Below are positions 46,388 through 57,025 of a stretch of DNA of 64,000 nucleotides, piece by piece. How positions within the stretch are numbered: the first letter of the stretch is position 1; every line of letters starts with the position of its first letter. The notes under the pieces were generated by a model. That model ran no database searches, had not been told where the DNA came from, and saw only the letters and a list, made by a program, of their open reading frames with translations. Source of the DNA: Manis javanica. Taxonomy: Eukaryota; Chordata; Mammalia; Pholidota; Manidae. The stretch spans positions 43,657,501 to 43,721,500 of the forward strand of contig NC_133170.1 in NCBI RefSeq assembly GCF_040802235.1, read 5' to 3'. The position numbers and the translations under genes were made by a program.

Positions 46388-49300
46388 GTAACACAGGGCA
46401 GCCCAGAGCAGGCCACTCCAGGGCCAGGCCCCAAGTGTGACCCATCCCGGGCTGACCTTCCCACCGGCCCCTTCCGTGTGTGTGTGGTGGGTGTGGGGCA
46501 TGGGTGGGATGGAAGTCTGGGGAGGAGGGTGGCCATTCCTGGGTGGCAGCATGTTGTGAGGTGGTGGCCCCCCGGCGGGGTAGTCAGTGTCACAGCTCTG
46601 GTCTCATCATTCAGGATGTGGAGGTGAGTGTAGGGACCAGGCACTTCCACCCACATTGTTAATCCTGAGCCTGGGGGGTGTCCTCTCCTTCCCTCACGGA
46701 GTGGATTTCTATTGCAGATGGCCCTGTGTGCCTGATGTCGGGGGCAGGATTTGAGGCCCACATCTCCCCCTGAGGGGAGGTCCAGGCAGCCCCGGGTGGC
46801 CCCTCCCAAGCTACTGGGCGCTGGCTTTTCAGAGCTCCACCCTGGGGAGCGTGTTGGAGCTGGTGGATGGATTCCCCTACTCCATCTCCCAGGACCTTGT
46901 TCAAAACCTGGCAACCTGCCAGGGCCCTCCCAGGGCTTCCCCATGAGAGTGTCCCAGGACAGTCCCATTCCAGAAGGCCTAGAATCTCATTCCCTGGGGC
47001 ACCCCTTCCCTCTTCTTGATCGCACCCCAGGGGTCTGGGGACTCTCAGGTGAGTTGCAAACCTCCCTCGTCTTGGAGGTTCCTGGGTTCCCCACTGACTA
47101 TATCCCTGCTGACCCCCTCAGCGTGAACATGAGTCAACTGTCAATGGGAGTGAGGTTCCCAAGCGCACGGCTCCCCGGACGGGTGAGAGGAGGAAGTGGA
47201 GGAGGTGCACCTCCCGAGTGGATCCAGCTATAAACATCAGCCGGAGCACTCCTGAGTTCACACTCCCTCCCGAGGACGCTGACCAGCCGACCACGGGCCA
47301 GCGGCCCCCCCGGTGAGCCTCCACCCCACCTCCTCGGCACAGTCAGGCCTCTGCCCACAGCCCGCTGTGTGTCTTGAGTGTCTCCACACGTGTCTGAGCT
47401 GCCACATGCTCCTCTGACAGGCAGGGTGGCTGGTGATCAGCCTGTTAGGTTGCCCATGGGGATTACGAGAGGAGTCTTAGATGGGCTCCCCTGGTCCTGG
47501 GCAGTGCAGAAAGGACTCCTGGCCAAGCTGGGCCACTTTGGTGCTATTACTCTTTTGTACTCGATGAAAAGCCTTTGGCCTTACCTATCAGGCACTTCAA
47601 TTTGGAAAAGCACATGGAAAGAAGCCTTGGGAACGGGGAGGTGGGGGCTCGCAATTCCCTGTGGCTGGTCCTGGTCCTTGTCCTCACCGTGGCCAGATGA
47701 AGGACCCCTGGGGGCAGCAGAGGGGTACCTGGCAAGGTTCTGTTAGGACTTCCTTCAGCAACAATAGGTATGAAGCACTCACTTTGTGCAGGCCCTTTGG
47801 GGACACTTAGCATAACTGAGTGAAGGAAGCAGACAGAATACTGGGACCCTGTCCCATGTGGAGTCGGGCAGTCACTTCAGGCATCATCCGCAGGTCACGG
47901 CCGGAGAGCGTCACGGGCGATGCCCTCATGGCCTCCTCATGTAACAGGGGGCATGACAAGAGGCCTGAGGAGGATCTGAAAATGTGAGCATTCACTGGGT
48001 CCAGAGGGGGCACGGTCCATCTGCTCAGAAACGGCGGAGGAGGAGTTTGGGGCTTGGGGCAGGGGAGCTCAGCAGAACCCAGCAGGTCACCGATCTTTGG
48101 ATTGCCACAGGAGAGCTGATGACAGGGGATGTCCTATTTGGGAGGATGGGAAAGGATGGGATCCCAGGACAGACACACAGGGTCTGTAAGGTGAAGGGCA
48201 GGTGCCTGGACAGGCAGGGGAACGCACAGTGGCCACGCCCGCAAAACGGTGGGCTGGGAGGGCAGTGTGGCTGGAAAGACCAGGCTTCTCACTCTTCTAC
48301 CCCCAGGCCCAAGCCCCACCCCGGTATCCGACGGGCTAGGCGCCATGCCTGGGAGCCAGCTCATGTGCCCAGCGTCCTCCATGGCATCCAGCCTTCATCC
48401 ATCCCAGAGGGCCGAGTCCTCCACCACTTGGTCCAGGAGGAGCACCTGGGGCCCACGGTGGCTGAGCTGGAAGGTGAGGGGCTGCAGCCAGGGGACCGTC
48501 TAGGGTGGGCTTTCCAGACTGGGGTTCCCTTCAAGGCAGTGAGGGCTTTTCTGTCATCGTAAGGTGTGGGGAATCAGCCCCGGGGTGACCGTGTCCCTGT
48601 GTCCTGCTCCAGAACCACGGCAGATGCAGCTGGCTCCAGAGGCACAGGGAGGGCCGGATTCATCACTAGAGCCTGTTGAGGATCCCTGTGAGACCCCTGT
48701 GCTGGAGCTACGGCCGGTGTCACCTGCTTCAGGCCCTGCAGAGCCGCAGAATATCCCAGCAGTGGCCTCAGCCCTGGTGCCAGGCCCTGAGCTCGAGCCC
48801 CATGAGCCGTCAGGCACGGTACCTGGAGTACTTCCCAGAATGGCACTGATCCTGGCCGAGCCAGAGCCATGTCCAGAGTCCATCAGCCCCTGTGGTGTGA
48901 ACACCTGGGATATCCCAGGAGTGGTCTCATGCCCCGAGCTGGAGTCCGATGTGCCATCAGAATGCAGCAGGTCAGCGATCTTTGGATTCCCATGGGCAGG
49001 CTGATGACTGGGGACATCCTATTTGGGAGATTGGGAAAGGATGGGGTCCCAGGAGAGACACACAGTGTCTGAAGGGGAAGGAGCAGTTGCTTCGACAGGC
49101 AGGGGAATGCCCAGTGGCCAGTCCTACAGAAGGTTGGGCTGGGAAGGCAGTGGAGCTGGAAAGACCAGGCTTCTAACACTTCCACACACAGGCCTACCCC
49201 CAGTCCCGGGATGCGACTGGCTGGGTGCCATACCTGGGAGCCCAAGCATGTGCCCAGCGTCCTCCATGGCAGCCAGCTTTCATCCATCCCAGAGGGCCGA

Positions 49301-52300
49301 GTCCTTCACCACTTGGTCCAGGAGGAGCACGTGGGGCCCACGGTGGCAGAGATGGAAGGTGAGGGCCTGCAGCCAGGGAACCATCTAGGGTGGGCTTTCC
49401 AGACTGGGGTTCCCTTCAAGGCAGTGAGGGATTTCTGTCATTGTAAGGCATGGTGAATCAGCCCCGGGGTGACCATGTCCCTGTGTCCTGCTCCAGAACC
49501 ACGGCAGATGCAGATGGCTCCAGAGGCACAGGGAGGGCCGGATTCATCGCTAGAGCCTGTTGAGGATCCCCGTGAGACCCCTGTGCTGGAGCTACGGCCG
49601 GTGTCACCTGCTTCAGGCCCTGCAGAGCCGGAGGATGTCCCAGCTGTGGCCGCAACCCCGGTGCCAGGCCCTGAGCTGCAGCCCCATGAGCCCTCAGGCA
49701 TGGTGCCCGGACCACTTGATGGAATGGCACCAGGCCTGGCAGAGCCCGAGGCAGTACTGGAGCCCACCAGCCCCTGTGCCGTGAACACCTGGGATGTGCC
49801 GAGGGAGGAGGAGCCGACCATCCTGGCGTTTCCCCCTCGCCTGGTGGCCGAGCAGCTGACCCTGATGTGTGCGGTGAGCAGAGCGGGCTCTCTGGGTCAG
49901 GCGTGGGCCTTCCCTGTGTCACGGGCTGCCTCAGACCTGCTATGGACTCATGTGATCTGGGCCCAAGTCCCCACAGCTTCCCCACGGACTCACCCCGTGT
50001 CATGAGAGACTCTCCTCACCCACAAGCCTTCAGTGACCATACAGGGACAGTATGGCTAGCACTTAGGGATACTTGCAGACCAATGAGGAGGAATGGAGGG
50101 AAGGTGGGCAGGGCCTGGCTGGGATGGGAGGGGCAGGAAATGGGAGGCATGCTCTGGGAGGTGCCGCCAGGGCCTTAGGTCCTTAGGCCATTGGCCTGGC
50201 AGGCCTCCACAGACTCTCCACTTCAGAGGCCCCTGCCATGGACCTGACTGCATGGGAGACACAGACACCAAGAAAGGCCCTGGGTGGAATTGTTTTGGGG
50301 AAAACTGCACCTGAGTGGGCAGCTGGATCTACGGGGTTGCAGAATGGAAGGCAGATGCCCCAGGATGGGCAGGGTGAGCTGCCTTGTGTGGCAGGGAGGA
50401 GGTGTGTGAGGGTGTCTGCGAGCAAAGCCCCTCTGTTCCTCGCCACTGTGGCGTCCTGTGTATCTGGTCCTGGGAGCCTCAGTGGATGGGGTCCGAAGGC
50501 CAGTTGGCCACAAGGCCTACAGCACATCCTCAGCTGCGTGGGCTCCAGCTCTGACCAGAAACTCTGCCTGGGCATATGGGCACCAGGGGCACAGCAGGAT
50601 GACACCCCTTGTCATCCCCAGGTGCTGTTCACCGAGGTGGCATATGCTGAATGCCAGGCCTACTTTTGGCACCAGTCACAGATGGGAGGCCTTGAGCTCC
50701 TGGCCCCCACCATCCATCGCATCATCAGGCAATGCGGTGACACGGCTAATTTGGTCACCTCTTCCTGCCTCGGTGCCCCGAGCATGACATCCCGGGACAG
50801 GGCCCGAGTGGTGAAGTTCTGGATCCAGGTGGCCAAGGTATGTCATTGGACAGCCAATGGGGTCCATCCTGGCATCTTGGGAACTGCTCCCCTCCTTTGC
50901 CAGCCATCATGATGGATGGCTGCCATCTGACCCAGCACAGTCCCTGGGTCCCTCGAGCCAGGGGTGTGCAGACCTGCACTTGTAGGCCTCAGCGGTGGGA
51001 CAACCGTACCTGGCCCCTTTCTTGAGTTGAGCTACAGTCTTCCACCCAGGATGGCTGCTCTCCTGGTACCAGGTGTGCTGGACTCCCTGGGTGTCTGTCT
51101 CCTTAAGGAAAGGAGTACATGGGGTGACAGAGCAGAGAGGCAGGCCCCTCTCTCAGCTCTGTCTTCCCTCCCAGGAGTGTCTGGCCCTCAAAAATTTCGC
51201 GTCCCTTCGTGCCATTCTCTTGGCCCTGCAGAGCCCAGCTGTACGTCGTCTGGAGAGCACCTGGCGACATGTTCCCTGGTGGGTTGTCCTGTCCCCAGGA
51301 CTAGGGCACCTAAGAGGATAAGGTCACCCCTAGGTTTGGTAGTTTCCGTCAGTCGGCTGGGACTTCCCGGGAGGCAGCAGAGCCTAGGGACAGGGATCGT
51401 GGGCTCTCGGATTCCCCTGTGGGGTTAGGCCAGGGGTTCTCCTGGAAGAATCGGTTTCCTGCAATGTCAGGTGTGGGTTGAAACCAATTGGAGATTTTGA
51501 GCATGTGCTCTTCAGCAGGAGGTCTCTGCCCCAAGGACAGTGACCTGGCCCAAAGCAGATTTGCCCCCATGAGGACTGGGAATGGAGGCCCAGGGTGGAA
51601 ACATGCAGCCCCCTCCGCAGGCCACGGATTCCCCAGGGCTCAGGGCTGTGGTGGAAAGCCTCATGCAGGCTTGTGGATCTCCTGGGTGCCCCAGGAAAAG
51701 GGTCTGCCCCCAACTCTCCACCTACTGGCCATGTGTCTCCCTCTTCCTCTCCCCTCCCCTTAGGAAGAGCTCCAGGATATATAAAAACCTTAAAAAGAGG
51801 GACAAGGGCATTAACAGGAAGTGGCTCCTCGAGGTAAATGGAGGCTAGAGGTCTGGAAGGGAGGGGGTCCTTGGGGCAAGTCCTCTGTTGTGCTGTGGCC
51901 CATACTTGGGGCAGACTCGAGGTGTGTGTGGGGTGAGAGGGGGTAGCTGATGGGGAAAGTAGGGTCCAGCAGGACCCCGAGGGTCCTGCTTGTCTCCCTC
52001 CCTTGCTCCACTTGACTGGGGACCTGACAACCAGTGAGGACCAGAGGATGGTACCCCAGTCAGGGCTGGGGCTGGCATGTGGTCAGCAGCACGGGTAGGG
52101 CCTATGGCTGAGCAATGTCGGCCTCTCCCCTGGGTCCCCTGAGCTGGTCACTGCCCCACTGAAGCCTTGGGCATCTCATCTGGTCATCAAGGATTGTCAC
52201 CTTGGGGTGTGGGCCTCCCAGGTGAGCAGGGTCCAGGGAGCACAAAATGGGCTTCAGCTTTGTGCCCATCCCACCTGTTCGTGTGAGGGGAGCTCTGGTG

Positions 52301-54271
52301 AGAGCCAGGTGACAGACAGTAAGTCCTCAGGGCACCCTGGGAGGCAGAGGGATCTCCCCTGGCACTCTGTAGGTGACGAAACCCCTTAGGGCGTCCAGCC
52401 ATGGCCCACAGACACCTGTGAGTATTAGTGAGTGCTTGAGCTGGGATCGCCCTAGGCTGAGAGCCTGTTGGAGGTGGGGACAGCATAGGTACTAGGAGAC
52501 TCAGAGGGCAATGCATCCATCAAGCAAGGTCTGGTGGTGGGAGGCCATGTGGGAGGGAAGCATGAGCACTTGAGTGTCCTGGACCTTGCAGGAGGCGAAG
52601 TCCATCGCGACGAAACTGCTGTGGGCCACCAGGGGATCCCAGGGTAGGAAGCAGCAGGTGAGAGTGGCGTGGCGCGGGTCCTGGGTGGTGGGGGCGACCT
52701 TGTACCTGCTCCTGGTGCCAGCAGCCCTGAGCTGCCAGCACTGGGGTGACCAGGAGGAGGGCGAGAGCAGCTGGGTACAGGGGGAAGTTGGAGGACAGGT
52801 GCAGGGACCACAGGTCCTGGGATTGGCCACAAGCCAGCCCTGGGAGGGACCAGGAGAGCAGCGCAGGGCGAAGGGAGGGGAGGGAGGCAGCACAAGGGTG
52901 GTCCAAGGGAGCTGGGGGCTGCAGGTGTGGGGTTCAGGGGAGGCTCTGTGGGTGCCCGTGAGGCAGGTGGGTACTCATCACCTCCACACCCAGGTGGCAC
53001 AGGGCATGGTCCCCTTCCTCGGACTGTTCTTGGATGACCTGCTCGTAGACAAACTCCCGGAACATAATGAGGATGTGAGTGAGCCCAGAGGGGCATGGGT
53101 GGTGGGGGGGTGGGGCAGGATGGTGAGCTTTAGAGAGGAGAGAGGCCCCAGTGAGCCCGGAGCTCGCAGCACCCGGCCAGCCCTCTCCTGAGAGTCTCCC
53201 ATCCATCTCACGAGCTGGGCTGCTTGGAGAGGACTGCCAGAAGGATCCCCCTAAGCCCTGGTCCTGTCCCTGGGCAGGTGGGGCTGAGGGCTACAGGGGG
53301 CAGCATCTGAGCAGGACTGGCCTCCTGCTCAGGCGCTGCCCTAGCGAGGGGATGTTGCTCCTTCAGGGCAGGAAGCACATCATGGGGCTGGCAGTGCCTT
53401 CCCGCCTGAGGCCTCAGCTCCCTAGTCCAGTCCCCGTTCTTGGTAACCCCGATGCTGGGGTAGGTCTGGGTGCTATTTCTCGGCAGGCCTGCCCCTTGGA
53501 GGGCCCTGGCAGTCCTCCAACTTGAGAAAGAGTGGGGACATTCTGGCCCTGTTCTGGGCCCAGGGGACTGCTACTGATGCACTTTGTTTGCCTTCCTGCC
53601 TTCCAGGGTGACAAGACGAGCAAGAGAGTGTTGAGTGTAGTACCACATAAGGTGAGAAATGGAGTCAAGATCCCTGGGCAGGACCCCGTCTGGCCCATTC
53701 CCTGGGTCTAACGTGTCTTGACAGAGTTAAGATATGCAGAGCTGGGGGCACTGAAGGCTTTGTCAAGTGGGGGATGGGGTGGCATCAAGGCCGCCTTCCT
53801 GGAGGAGGAGCTGGAGACCCAACAGTAGGAACAGGCAGGGCTGGTAGGCATTGGAGGGAAGGTGGTTTCCTTTGTGAGCAAAGATCCAGGACCATCCCAC
53901 TGCCCCACTCCTCACTCCCCTCCTTGTCTGCATCCTGCCCTTCCTCTGCCCCAGGTCACTCTCGTCCTGGGTGAGATCTTGATGCACAAGCGCATGGCCG
54001 CGCTGTACTACCTGGAGCCCGATGAGCACTTTTTCAAGTCCTTTTTCCAGGCCGTGGAGCCCATGGATGAAGAGGAGAGGTGAGGCTGCCAGGAGGCGGG
54101 TGTGGGCTCCAGCTGCCAGCAGGCTCTTGGAGAAGGGCCCCAGACGTGTGGCTCCAGAGGCTCACAGGTGGCCCTCTGTCCTGCAGCTACAGCCTGTCCT
54201 GCCAGCTGGAGCCCCCACGCCAGAGGGCTGGCAGAAAGGGACTGTTTTTCTTCAGGTCCCACAAGAGTTAA
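46250..54271 (+). CDS. RALGDS/RGL4-like Ral guanine-nucleotide exchange factor gene
   Basis: Multi-exon gene. RALGDS-family proteins load GTP onto Ral GTPases through a CDC25-type RasGEF domain. Fourteen exons bounded by AG and GT join with matching phases: 46250-46387, 47122-47312, 48307-48473, 48613-48970, 49192-49358, 49497-49873, 50622-50837, 51175-51278, 51764-51833, 52592-52657, 52994-53074, 53607-53651, 53955-54079, 54187-54271. By my count this is 2190 bases, 729 residues plus stop. Order: N-terminus MRSCC.., degenerate REM-like segment, acidic/proline-rich linker (duplicated), RasGEF domain from FPPRLVAEQLTLM to SYSLSCQLEPP. There is no C-terminal Ras-association domain, as in RGL4, unlike RALGDS. 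Introns are 76-994 bases with nothing else recognised. Two oddities: an intragenic duplication and a skipped or broken exon 2 (46833-47048). The RasGEF is divergent, so catalytic activity is unproven. It is either an RGL4 orthologue or a lineage-specific paralogue. Confidence 0.82.
46833..47048 (+). pseudogene. RGL4-like exon 2, carrying in-frame stops
   Basis: After 'tggcttttcag' the phase-0 frame reads SSTLGSVLELVDGFPYSIS, clearly related to SSTQEIGEEL.NGVIYSIS of RALGDS, at the correct junction (..SPE | SST..). The frame then meets TGA (46944-46946) and TAG (46980-46982) before the strong donor CAG|GTGAGT at 47048/47049. The exon is 216 bases, a multiple of three, so skipping it leaves the frame intact. 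No good earlier donor is visible. Confidence 0.65.
47122..47312 (+). CDS. RGL4-like exon 3 (REM-like start)
   Basis: 191 bases, phase 0 to phase 2. REHESTVNGSEVPKR aligns with the YENESALN..ETCKVR start of the RALGDS Ras-exchanger motif; the rest is diverged (..INISRSTPEF..). Donor CG|GTGAGC. Confidence 0.65.
48307..48473 (+). CDS. RGL4-like exon 4, copy A
   Basis: 167 bases, phase 2 to phase 1. Encodes PKPHPGIRRARRHAWEP..HHLVQEEHLGPTVAELE, which occupies the place of the REM C-terminus (..LLLAQLE in RALGDS). Duplicated at 49192-49358. Confidence 0.65.
48613..48970 (+). CDS. RGL4-like exon 5, copy A (linker)
   Basis: Encodes EPRQMQLAPEAQGG followed by a Glu/Pro-rich linker with 'PGPELEP' runs, like the low-complexity linker before the RALGDS catalytic domain. 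The inferred donor CAG|GTCAGC is weaker than the others. It lies at the duplication junction and joins in phase to exon 4 copy B. Confidence 0.5.
49192..49358 (+). CDS. RGL4-like exon 4, copy B
   Basis: 167 bases, same phases as copy A. PTPSPGMRLAGCHTWEP..HHLVQEEHVGPTVAEME. Acceptor cacacacag, donor AAG|GTGAGG. Confidence 0.65.
49497..49873 (+). CDS. RGL4-like exon 5, copy B (linker and RasGEF start)
   Basis: 377 bases, ending phase 0. The Glu/Pro-rich linker runs into ILAFPPRLVAEQLTLMCA, the first helix of the RasGEF domain (FPPDLVAEQ.TLMDA in RALGDS). Copy A lacks this last part. Confidence 0.8.
50622..50837 (+). CDS. RGL4-like exon 6 (RasGEF)
   Basis: 72 codons, phase 0 to 0. VLFTEVAYAECQAYFW..GLELLAPTIHRII..CLGAPSMTSRDRARVVKFWIQVAK aligns with ELFKKVVPYHCLGSIW..HLAPTIRATV..CLG..S..APDRARVVEHWIEVAR. 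Key RasGEF helices are kept. Confidence 0.88.
51175..51278 (+). CDS. RGL4-like exon 7 (RasGEF)
   Basis: 104 bases, phase 0 to 2. ECLALKNFASLRAILLALQ, then PAVRRLESTWRHVPW; compare ECR.LKNFSSLYAILSALQ and IHRLKKTWE in RALGDS. This is the best-conserved block. Confidence 0.9.
51764..51833 (+). CDS. RGL4-like exon 8
   Basis: 70 bases, phase 2 to 0, KSSRIYKNLKKRDKGINRKWLLE, corresponding to SFRIFQKLSEIFSDENNY..RELL. Shortened and lysine-rich compared with the family. Confidence 0.75.
52592..52657 (+). CDS. RGL4-like exon 9
   Basis: 22 codons, EAKSIATKLLWATRGSQGRKQQ, in the place of EGTSKFATLEMNPKRAQKRPKE. Acceptor ccttgcag, donor CAG|GTGAGA. Confidence 0.75.
52994..53074 (+). CDS. RGL4-like exon 10
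   Basis: 27 codons, VAQGMVPFLGLFLDDLLVDKL.., in the place of IIQGTVPYLGTFLTDLVMLD, a hallmark RasGEF segment. Donor GAT|GTGAGT. Confidence 0.88.
53607..53651 (+). CDS. RGL4-like exon 11
   Basis: 15 codons, GDKTSKRVLSVVPHK, in the place of GRLINFEKRRKEF. Little conservation, but phase and position fit. Confidence 0.6.
53955..54079 (+). CDS. RGL4-like exon 12 (RasGEF end)
   Basis: 125 bases, phase 0 to 2, VTLVLGEILMHKRMAALYYLEPDEHFFKSFFQAVEPMDEEE; compare IAQIKLLQSACNNYSI.PDEQFGAWFRAVERLSE.E. Confidence 0.85.
54187..54271 (+). CDS. RGL4-like exon 13 (inferred last coding exon)
   Basis: Completes Ser from AG+C, then YSLSCQLEPPRQRAGRKGLFFF.., matching SYNLSCELEPP of RALGDS, and stops at TAA 54269-54271. 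A strong donor (CAG|GTGAGT, 54291/54292) lies 20 bases after the stop, so this exon probably splices onward to a 3' UTR exon near 54656. Confidence 0.75.
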
Positions 54272-54599
54272 ACTTACTGGCCAGGGCCAGGTGAGTTTCT
54301 GGCTTGGTGCCATTGGCAAGGGGTGGGCTGTTCCCCAGTCTGCGGGAAGCTTTGGGCTCTGTTGGGTGTGGGGGAGTCCTAAAGACAGGTGGGGCTGGCA
54401 TCCCAGCTCCACTGCCAGTCCAGACCTCTCAGAGTGAAGGTTGATTCCCCTCCACCTCTGGGACCCAGTTTCCTTCTCTGTGAGTAGGCGATGCTCATGA
54501 GCCTTTCCGTGACAGGGAACCCATGGGTGCTGCTGATGGCCAGACCCTTCTGTACAGGGCCAGGAACACAGAGGGCAGAGGGGATGGGGTGGAAGCAGG

Positions 54600-55280
54600 A
54601 TAATGGGGGGAACCCGGGATAACCTGCCTCTTCTGTTCACCTGTGTGGCCCTGCAGCTGCTGTCATCGGGCCCGCAACACTGCTGCTGCCCTGGCTACGT
54701 GCAGAGGAGAGCTTCTGCTTCAGGCAGGCAGCACCTGGCACCCCAAGACCCTAGTCTGCTTCCTGCTCCTCTTGCTCTACCTGCTCATCCCAGACCCTCT
54801 GCCGGGGCAGGTGCTCTGGTACCTCCTCTGTTGACAGACTCGGGCAGCTCTCCAGCATCCCGCTGCATCCTCAAGGACCTGTACAAAGCTGCGGCCAACC
54901 TGGCTACCTTTGTGCTGTGTCGCCCCCTCTACTCGTGTCCCGCTGCACAGAGAGGCAAGGTGCCCCACCATGCGTTGGATGTCACCATTCGTGCATGTGT
55001 CCTCCTCCGTGTTTGATGCCATGTGCTGCCTGGGTGCCATCAGCCACTGTGTTGTAGCCATAGGGTTCCAGGGAGAGGTGGGGCCGTCTTCACCAGGCCC
55101 AGCCTATCCTGGGATGGACACAGACACGGCACAGTGCTGCCTGGAACCACTGCCTCCTGTGTGCCCAGTGGAGGCTTCTGAGGATTCGGGTGGCTGGCAG
55201 CCATAGGTTCTCATGGTATGCTTGCTCCCAAGGGAGCCCTCTGTGCAACTTCCTCCCCTCATCCCTGAGGAATAGCCTCC
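54600..55280 (+). other. Possible RGL4-like 3' exon or downstream remnant
   Basis: A polypyrimidine/acceptor ('ctgtgtggccctgcag', AG near 54655) precedes GC-rich sequence with protein-like stretches (CILKDLYKAAANLATFVLC; KTLVCFLLLLLYLLIP) in different frames. It may be the 3' UTR exon of the gene or a remnant of another gene. Not resolved. Confidence 0.3.
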
Positions 55281-55284
55281 CAGG

Positions 55285-56215
55285 TATTAAAGATGGTGTG
55301 AGAGGTGACATAGAGACCTCCTCCTGAAAGCACGTATTTTATGAAAATATAAGTAAAAGAACTTATCCTGAAAGAGTACCAGGAAAGAAGACTGCCCCAG
55401 ACTGCGTACACCTGGAGAAAAGGGCAGATCTCATGGAAATGGAAACCAAAGCTGTGACGTGGCAGACCCAAGGCTTTCCTCCACCACAGCTCATCAGAGG
55501 GAGGAAGGGACACAGACCGGGGAGGGAGTGTAGGCCTGGGACTGCTGAACACCTAGCCCTGGAGACCTGTTCAGGGAGCACGAACCTACATTGCATGGTG
55601 CCCTGGTGATTAGTGGGGTTGGAAAGCTAAGACAGGCCCAATACCTGGAGAGATGGAGATTCCAGATACTTGTGGGAAACGGATTCATATCTGGCTAATC
55701 TGGGCGGGCAGTCTGAAAGACCTCCGAAAAGCAAGAGGGCTGCTAAAGGGGCAAGGATTGCACAGAGCTTACTGCTCAGGAAAAAGGACGGGTAGACAAA
55801 ATTGTCTGGGTGCACTCTGCCCAGCAGGTTGGGAATTTAAACAATCTTCAGGCGCTCCTTCCCACTGGCTGGCTCCACAACTCCACAGCCCCCCATTGCG
55901 ATATGCAGTCAGTGTCTTCCTCCCGGCTAGCCTGCACCTGGCTCGAAAACCGGCAGCCCCTGCCCTGGCGTCAGGCCAGCCAGAGGTAAGCCCCTGCCTA
56001 CAGCAGCTACAATCACAAAGCACAGAGGCTTACACCTGTGTGTTCGGCCAGCGGTTCTGGCAGGTGAGACAGGCATGTCAACCAGGAAACAGGAAACAGC
56101 CCTTTCCTCCCCCCAGGCACCAGCACCACTCCCCTTTGACGCCCGACATCACTCCAGGGGCTGAGCAGCCCCACAGAGTAGAGCTTCTGGGCACTAGAAG
56201 GCACCACATACAAAT
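55285..56215 (+). mobile_element. Old LINE-1 5' UTR
   Basis: Starts 'agatggtgtgagaggtgacatagagacc' and is colinear with 3485-4310. It runs directly into ORF1-like sequence at 56216. Confidence 0.75.
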
Positions 56216-57025
56216 ATGAAATGTCAAAGGAACCTGGTACAAAGCCAAATCTCAACACCAGAGAAAGGATCGAGTGAGACTGAATTAATAAATTTTCCTC
56301 AAAGTGATTTCAAAATGAAAATGATAAACATACTCATGAAGGTACAGAAAAATATTCAAGAACTCAGGAATGATTTTGGGACAGAGACCCAATTGTTGAA
56401 GAGCACAACAGAGGTTTTAAGGTTAGATACGGCGGAGGATGTGAAAAAGGAAATGGAAATTAGGGAAGAGGAATACAAAGAAGCTGGGGAACAGAGAGAA
56501 AAAAGGCCCTCAAGGAATGAAAGAATACAGAGGGAAATGTGTGGCCCAATCCAAACGGAACAATATTCGTATTATAGGGGTATAAGAGAAAGGAGAGAGA
56601 AAAAGGGATAGAAAATGTCTTTGAGGAAGTAATTGCTGTAAACTTCCCCAGTCTGGGGAAGAAGATAGTCTCTCAGGCCTTGGTAGCGCACAGATCTCCC
56701 AACACAAGGGACCCAAGGAGGACAACACCAAGACACATAATTAAAGTGGCAAACATCAAAGATAACAACAGACTAAAAGCAGCCAGAGAGAGAAATTAGA
56801 TCACATGCAAAGGAAAACCCTTCGGCTATCATCAGACTTCTCAGCAGAAACCTTAGAGGCCAGAAGGGAGTGGTATGATATATTTAATTCAATGAAGCAA
56901 CAGGGCCTTGAACCAAGAATACTTTATCTGGCAAGATTATCATTTAAATTTGAAGGAGGGATTAAACAATTTCCAGATAAGCAAAAGCTGAGAGCATTTA
57001 CCTCCCACAAACCATCTCTACAGGC
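56216..57025 (+). pseudogene. Decayed LINE-1 ORF1
   Basis: Frames 56216-56611 and 56805-57025 match LINE-1 ORF1p: a coiled-coil part (NILMKVQKNIQELRNDF) and the C-terminal domain (LSSDFSAETLEARREWYDIFNSMKQQGLEPRILYLARLSF, ending HKPSLQ). A central part is frameshifted. It is strongly similar to the intact ORF1p at 23538-24461, but older. No ORF2 follows. Confidence 0.85.

Larger units (their letters stand above)
48083..49850. repeat. 884-bp tandem duplication inside the RGL4-like gene
   Basis: Copy A (about 48083-48966) and copy B (about 48967-49850) line up at a constant 884-base offset, for example acceptors at 48612 and 49496 and 'ccaggcttct' at 48280 and 49164. Each holds an intron part, exon 4 and exon 5. 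Copies differ by scattered substitutions, so the duplication is not brand new. Confidence 0.88.

Noticed and set aside
46751-47233. 160-codon frame overlapping RGL4-like exons 2 and 3
   Set aside because: It is in a different frame from the homologous SST..YSIS and EHESTVN sequences and crosses the intron between them.
45960-55280. Many other plus and minus frames in the RGL4-like region
   Set aside because: This is a GC-rich, stop-poor locus; these frames cross splice sites and have no protein similarity.
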